A stretch of 33,232 nucleotides of DNA from an uncultured Clostridia bacterium. Lineage in GTDB: Bacteria; Bacillota; Clostridia; Oscillospirales; Acutalibacteraceae. The notes beneath the pieces are model-generated. The model was not told the DNA's origin. It made no database searches and was given only the letters and a program-made list of their open reading frames with translations. The number at the start of each line of letters is the position of its first letter. The stretch's first letter is position 1. Both the position numbers and the translations under genes were made by a program. The stretch is from NCBI GenBank assembly GCA_947168445.1, contig CAMVLW010000017.1, positions 1 to 33,232 of the forward strand, given 5' to 3'. Of the stretch, positions 30,251-33,232 are shown piece after piece.

Positions 30251-32524
30251 ATGAAGGTAGAAATTCCCGCAGAAGTGAGGAACGAAGCCTGGAGAGGCTT
30301 TGCCGGAAGAAAATGGAAAGAGGACATCAACGTCCGCGAATTCATTCAGAGCAACTACACCATGTACGACGGCGACGAAAGCTTTTTGGAAAGCCCCACC
30401 GAGGCGACCGATAAGCTTTGGGGACGTTTGCAGGAGCTGCAAAAGGAGGAACGCGCCAAGGGCGGCGTGCTGGAATGTGAAACAGAGGTGGTTTCCAGCC
30501 TGACCTCCTACGGCCCCGGCTATATTGACGAAAGCATGAAGGACTTGGAGCAGATTGTCGGCTTGCAGACCGACAAGCCCTTAAAGCGCGCGTTTATGCC
30601 CTACGGCGGCATTAAAATGGCGACACAGGCGGCTTCCACCTACGGCTATCAGGTCAACCCCGATTTGGTGAAGATTTTCACCGACTATCACAAAACCCAC
30701 AACCAGGCGGTTTTTGACGCTTATACGCCCGCAATGAAGCGCGCGCGTCACAGCCACATCATCACCGGCTTGCCCGACACCTACGGCAGAGGACGCATTG
30801 TCGGCGACTACCGCCGTGTGGCGCTCTATGGTTTGGATTACCTCATCGGTATGAAGGAAAAGGATTTGTTCTACTGCGGCGGCATCAACATGAGCGAGGA
30901 GCACATCCGTCTCAGAGAGGAAATCGCCGAGCAAATCCGCGCCTTGAAGGGCATGAAGGAAATGGCGGCAATCTACGGCTTTGATATTTCCCATCCCGCC
31001 AAGAACGCCAAAGAAGCGGTGCAGTGGCTCTATTTCGGCTATCTTGCCGCGATTAAAACCCAAAACGGCGCCGCAATGAGCGTGGGCAGAATTTCCACCT
31101 TCCTCGATATTTATATTCAGCGCGATTTGGAGGAGGGCACCCTCACCGAAAAGCAGGCGCAGGAGTTGATTGACCATCTGGTGCTCAAATTCCGCATGGT
31201 AAAATTCGCGCGTATTCCGTCCTACAACGAGCTGTTCTCCGGCGACCCGGTGTGGGTAACGCTCGAAATGGCGGGTATCGGCATGGACGGCAGACACATG
31301 GTAACCAAGAACGACTTCCGTTTCCTGCACACTCTCGAAAACATGGGACCCGCGCCCGAGCCGAACCTCACGGTGCTGTGGTCGTCCAGACTGCCTGAAG
31401 CGTTCAAAAAGTACGCGGCGAAGATTTCGGTTGACACCTCTTCCATTCAGTACGAAAACGACTGCGTTATGCGCCCTGTCTGGGGCGACGACTACAGCAT
31501 TTGCTGCTGCGTGTCCGCCACCCAGACCGGCAAGGAGATTCAGTTCTTCGGCGCGAGAGCCAACCTCGCGAAGTGCCTGATTTACGCCCTCAACGGCGGC
31601 GTTGACGTTAAGACCCGCGAACAGGTCGGTCCCGAAATCGCGCCCATTACTTCGGAATATCTCGATTACGACGAGGTTATGCACAAGTTTAACGCCATGA
31701 TGAGCTGGCTGGTGGAGTTGTATGTCAACACCCTCAACCTGATTCATTACATGCACGACAAGTATTACTACGAAGCAGCGGAGATGGCGCTGATTGACAC
31801 CTACACCAGAAGAACCTTCGCCACCGGAATCGCGGGCTTCTCGCACGTTGTCGATTCACTCAGCGCGATTAAGTATGCCAAGGTCAAGCCCATCCGCGAC
31901 GAGGGCGGATTGATTGTCGATTATGAAATCGAGGGCGACTTCCCGCGCTACGGCAACGACGACGAGCGCGCGGACGAAATCGCCATTTGGCTGCTCAAAG
32001 CCTTTATGAAGAAGGTCAGAGAGCACCACACCTACCGCCATTCCGAGCCGACCACCTCGATTCTCACCATCACCTCCAACGTGGTTTACGGCAAGGCGAC
32101 AGGCGCAACGCCCGACGGCAGAAAAGCGGGCGCTCCCTTTGCTCCCGGTGCGAATCCCGCCTACGGCGCGGAGAAAAACGGCTTGCTTGCCTCGCTCAAT
32201 TCCGTTGCCAAGCTGCCCTATGAATTCGCGCTTGACGGCATTTCCAACACCCAGACCATCAGCCCCAACGCACTCGGTCACAGCGAGCAGGAGAGAGTGG
32301 ACAACCTCTGGCATATTCTCGACGGTTATTTTGACCAGGGCGCTCACCATCTGAATGTAAACGTGTTCGGCGTCGATAAACTCAAGGACTGCATGGAGCA
32401 CCCCGAAAAGCCCGAATACGCAAACTTCACCATCCGCGTGTCCGGCTATGCGGTCAAGTTTATTGATCTCACCCGTGAGCAGCAGCTTGACGTTATCGCA
32501 AGAAACGAGCATACTTTCTTGTAA
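30251..32524 (+). CDS. pflB: Formate acetyltransferase (pyruvate formate-lyase)
   Basis: The 757-residue glycyl-radical enzyme splits pyruvate with CoA into acetyl-CoA and formate. The catalytic cysteine pair is in [11 protein letters not shown] (418-420, three in a row; two are used in the family). [17 protein letters not shown] follows, and the C-terminal glycyl radical site RVSGYAVKF has Gly 732. Length and order match PflB. GAGGAG lies seven bases ahead of the ATG and 38 bases past pflA. A strong terminator follows at 32585. Confidence 0.97.
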   Translation: MKVEIPAEVRNEAWRGFAGRKWKEDINVREFIQSNYTMYDGDESFLESPTEATDKLWGRLQELQKEERAKGGVLECETEVVSSLTSYGPGYIDESMKDLEQIVGLQTDKPLKRAFMPYGGIKMATQAASTYGYQVNPDLVKIFTDYHKTHNQAVFDAYTPAMKRARHSHIITGLPDTYGRGRIVGDYRRVALYGLDYLIGMKEKDLFYCGGINMSEEHIRLREEIAEQIRALKGMKEMAAIYGFDISHPAKNAKEAVQWLYFGYLAAIKTQNGAAMSVGRISTFLDIYIQRDLEEGTLTEKQAQELIDHLVLKFRMVKFARIPSYNELFSGDPVWVTLEMAGIGMDGRHMVTKNDFRFLHTLENMGPAPEPNLTVLWSSRLPEAFKKYAAKISVDTSSIQYENDCVMRPVWGDDYSICCCVSATQTGKEIQFFGARANLAKCLIYALNGGVDVKTREQVGPEIAPITSEYLDYDEVMHKFNAMMSWLVELYVNTLNLIHYMHDKYYYEAAEMALIDTYTRRTFATGIAGFSHVVDSLSAIKYAKVKPIRDEGGLIVDYEIEGDFPRYGNDDERADEIAIWLLKAFMKKVREHHTYRHSEPTTSILTITSNVVYGKATGATPDGRKAGAPFAPGANPAYGAEKNGLLASLNSVAKLPYEFALDGISNTQTISPNALGHSEQERVDNLWHILDGYFDQGAHHLNVNVFGVDKLKDCMEHPEKPEYANFTIRVSGYAVKFIDLTREQQLDVIARNEHTFL

Positions 32525-32584
32525 GTGGTGAGTGGATTTATAAGATGTAGGGGGCGCATTGCTCGCCCGCAACATTACCGAAAA

Positions 32585-32630
32585 AAAGCAGTAACGGAAG
32601 GGAAACTATCCGTTACTGCTTTCGTTTTTT
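32585..32630. terminator. Bidirectional terminator between pflB and rubredoxin
   Basis: Fourteen pairs (32585-32598 with 32609-32622; AAAGCAGTAACGGA) are flanked by seven As and CGTTTTTT. It should stop both the pflB transcript and the leftward rubredoxin transcript. In front of it GTAGGGGGCGCATTGCTCGCCCGC (32546 on) is a repeat-like segment, and GTGGTGAGTGG adjoins the pflB stop. Confidence 0.85.
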
Positions 32631-32688
32631 ATGAAGTTTAGATTGCGCTGTAAGACCGACTTATGAATAAAACCGACCTTTCAATAGG

Positions 32689-32716
32689 CGCGCCGGGTGC
32701 AGCGTCACGCTGCTTA
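32689..32716 (-). repeat. 28-nt stop-codon-linked hairpin repeat (copy 2)
   Basis: Identical over 28 bases to 16143-16170, including the stop codon of the gene. On the minus strand the rubredoxin TAA is followed by GCAGCG-TGA-CGCTGC (32699-32713) and ACCCGGCGCG. Confidence 0.8.
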
Positions 32717-32875
32717 GTCCTCATAGGGGACGAAGTCTTCTTTGCCTACGCCGCAAACGGGGCAGCACCAGTCGTCGGGAAGATCCTCGAACGCGGTGCC
32801 GGGAGCGATACCGCTGTCGGGATCGCCCTCTGCGGGATCGTAAATGTAGCCGCAGGGCTCACACATATATTTCAT
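32714..32875 (-). CDS. Rubredoxin
   Basis: The 53-residue protein has CEPCG (Cys 5, 8) and CPVCG (Cys 38, 41), the four ligands of the single iron, plus [10 protein letters not shown] and LPDDW between them. It carries electrons, for example to peroxide- or superoxide-reducing enzymes in anaerobes. AAGGAG precedes the ATG by about ten bases. It is not in the first 200 bases of any operon seen; a palindrome lies upstream at 32908. Too short to be caught by a 60-residue limit. Confidence 0.97.
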   Translation of the reverse strand: MKYMCEPCGYIYDPAEGDPDSGIAPGTAFEDLPDDWCCPVCGVGKEDFVPYED

Positions 32876-32907
32876 GGTGACATTCTCCTTTCATTATTTT
32901 TATCCTA

Positions 32908-32922
32908 AGCGGAAGTTCCGCT
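32908..32922. promoter_or_regulatory. 15-bp palindrome upstream of rubredoxin
   Basis: AGCGGAA-G-TTCCGCT is a perfect inverted repeat of seven bases per arm, 33 bases before the rubredoxin ATG and next to a weak -10 (TAGGAT on the minus strand). It could be an operator. The binding protein is unknown. Confidence 0.45.
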
Positions 32923-32933
32923 CATAACCAGAA

Positions 32934-33102
32934 TTAAGGCAATACCGCATAATTTAGGTGTGCGGATTGCGAAGTAAGATTTTTCGTCAGGTTGGACAAA
33001 AAATCGAGGTAAGGCTGACGCCTTGCCGAGACTTTTTTGGGCAACATGACGGAACAATATTCAAGCAAGGCGTGCGCCGTAAATTGTGCGGTGTTGCCTT
33101 AA
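32934..33102. mobile_element. 169-bp MITE-like element with imperfect terminal inverted repeats
   Basis: The outer 23 bases (TTAAGGCAATACCGCATAATTTA at 32934, its partner ending at 33102) are inverted and match in 21 positions. The interior holds further short inverted segments, such as GGCTGACGCC, and codes for nothing. Its right end covers the stop codon of the gene at 33099. The left 26 bases are identical to the solo repeat at 10481-10510. No transposase is nearby, so it would be moved in trans. A TTAA at both ends could be a target duplication. Confidence 0.65.
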
Positions 33103-33232
33103 AGCAGGTGTGCTCTCAGTTCTTCGGCGGACTGTGCGCTCAGATAAGCGGGCGCAATGTCAAACACCGTCTTTGCTCCGGTGCAGCCCTCCGCGTTCAG
33201 TCTTGCCGCCGCACGCGCATACGCCACAAGCA
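33099..33232 (-). CDS. C-terminus of probable meso-diaminopimelate dehydrogenase (partial)
   Basis: The last 43 residues are visible (LVAYARAAARLNAEGCTGA, then KTVFDIAPAYLS and EELRAHLL). The end ARAAxRL...GxxGAxTVxDIxPAYLSxxSxEELRxxLL agrees with the C-terminus of Ddh, which makes D,L-diaminopimelate for cell wall and lysine synthesis. Without the NAD(P)-binding part this stays probable. The stop TAA overlaps the terminal GGCAA of the 169-bp element. Confidence 0.6.
   Translation of the reverse strand, partial: LVAYARAAARLNAEGCTGAKTVFDIAPAYLSAQSAEELRAHLL

Noticed and set aside
30581..31846. 421-residue minus-strand frame within pflB
   Set aside because: Shadow of pflB; GC-rich third positions keep reverse frames open here.

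Overview
The window looks like chromosomal DNA from a spore-forming anaerobic Firmicute of the Clostridia, most like the Ruminococcus group (Oscillospiraceae). Three things point there. There is a complete spoIIAA-spoIIAB-sigF operon beside a SleC-like cortex-lytic gene pair. A dockerin-bearing CotH protein is divergent from a cohesin-like lipoprotein, which is the scaffold chemistry of ruminococci. The metabolism is strictly anaerobic: pyruvate formate-lyase with its activase, rubredoxin, a 2[4Fe-4S] ferredoxin and the end of a probable diaminopimelate dehydrogenase. The species cannot be fixed from this sequence alone.

Layout. 1-150: start of an unidentified gene on the minus strand, behind a consensus promoter and a leader resembling the 5' half of tRNA-Leu. 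340-3581 (minus): an acyl-CoA synthetase and a sodium:solute symporter, probably one operon for importing and activating a carboxylic acid. 3885-5042: a zinc-ribbon membrane protein. 5116-6884: a two-gene SleC-like cortex-lytic unit, converging with 6888-8270, the spoIIA operon. 8356-13851 (minus): folC, rsmI, trmN6, ferredoxin, ricT, holB and a YfcE-type phosphodiesterase. The holB-ricT-x-trmN6-rsmI order is the conserved Bacillus holB-yaaT-yabA-yabB-yabC neighbourhood, with a ferredoxin gene where yabA would be. 13907-14828: three small unknown genes. 14852-16953 (minus): proB-proA. 17134-18514 (minus): a vitamin B6 salvage pair, a PfkB-type kinase and an ECF S component. 18735-21818: the divergent cohesin-like lipoprotein and CotH-dockerin protein. 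21819-22284: a terminator, a 110-bp tandem repeat and a consensus promoter. 22285-23049: a protein with four zinc ribbons. 23080-29336: a run of envelope genes (GT-C glycosyltransferase, patatin, membrane protein, GT2, DUF1624-like acyltransferase, LicD), probably building a decorated surface glycan or lipid. 29490-32524: pflA-pflB. 32714-33232 (minus): rubredoxin, a 169-bp inverted-repeat element and the probable ddh C-terminus.

Small elements deserve attention. Two short repeat families sit directly against stop codons: a 28-nt identical hairpin after proB and rubredoxin, and a 26-bp sequence after trmN6 that is also one end of the 169-bp element. Intrinsic terminators are packed against ribosome binding sites ahead of the SleC-like pair and ahead of spoIIAA, so they may act as attenuators. 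The strongest candidates for something undescribed are the cohesin-lipoprotein/CotH-dockerin pair, the tRNA-like leader, the stop-codon-linked repeats and the three-gene unknown cluster. Nothing was searched against a database; family names come from motifs read in the translated sequence.
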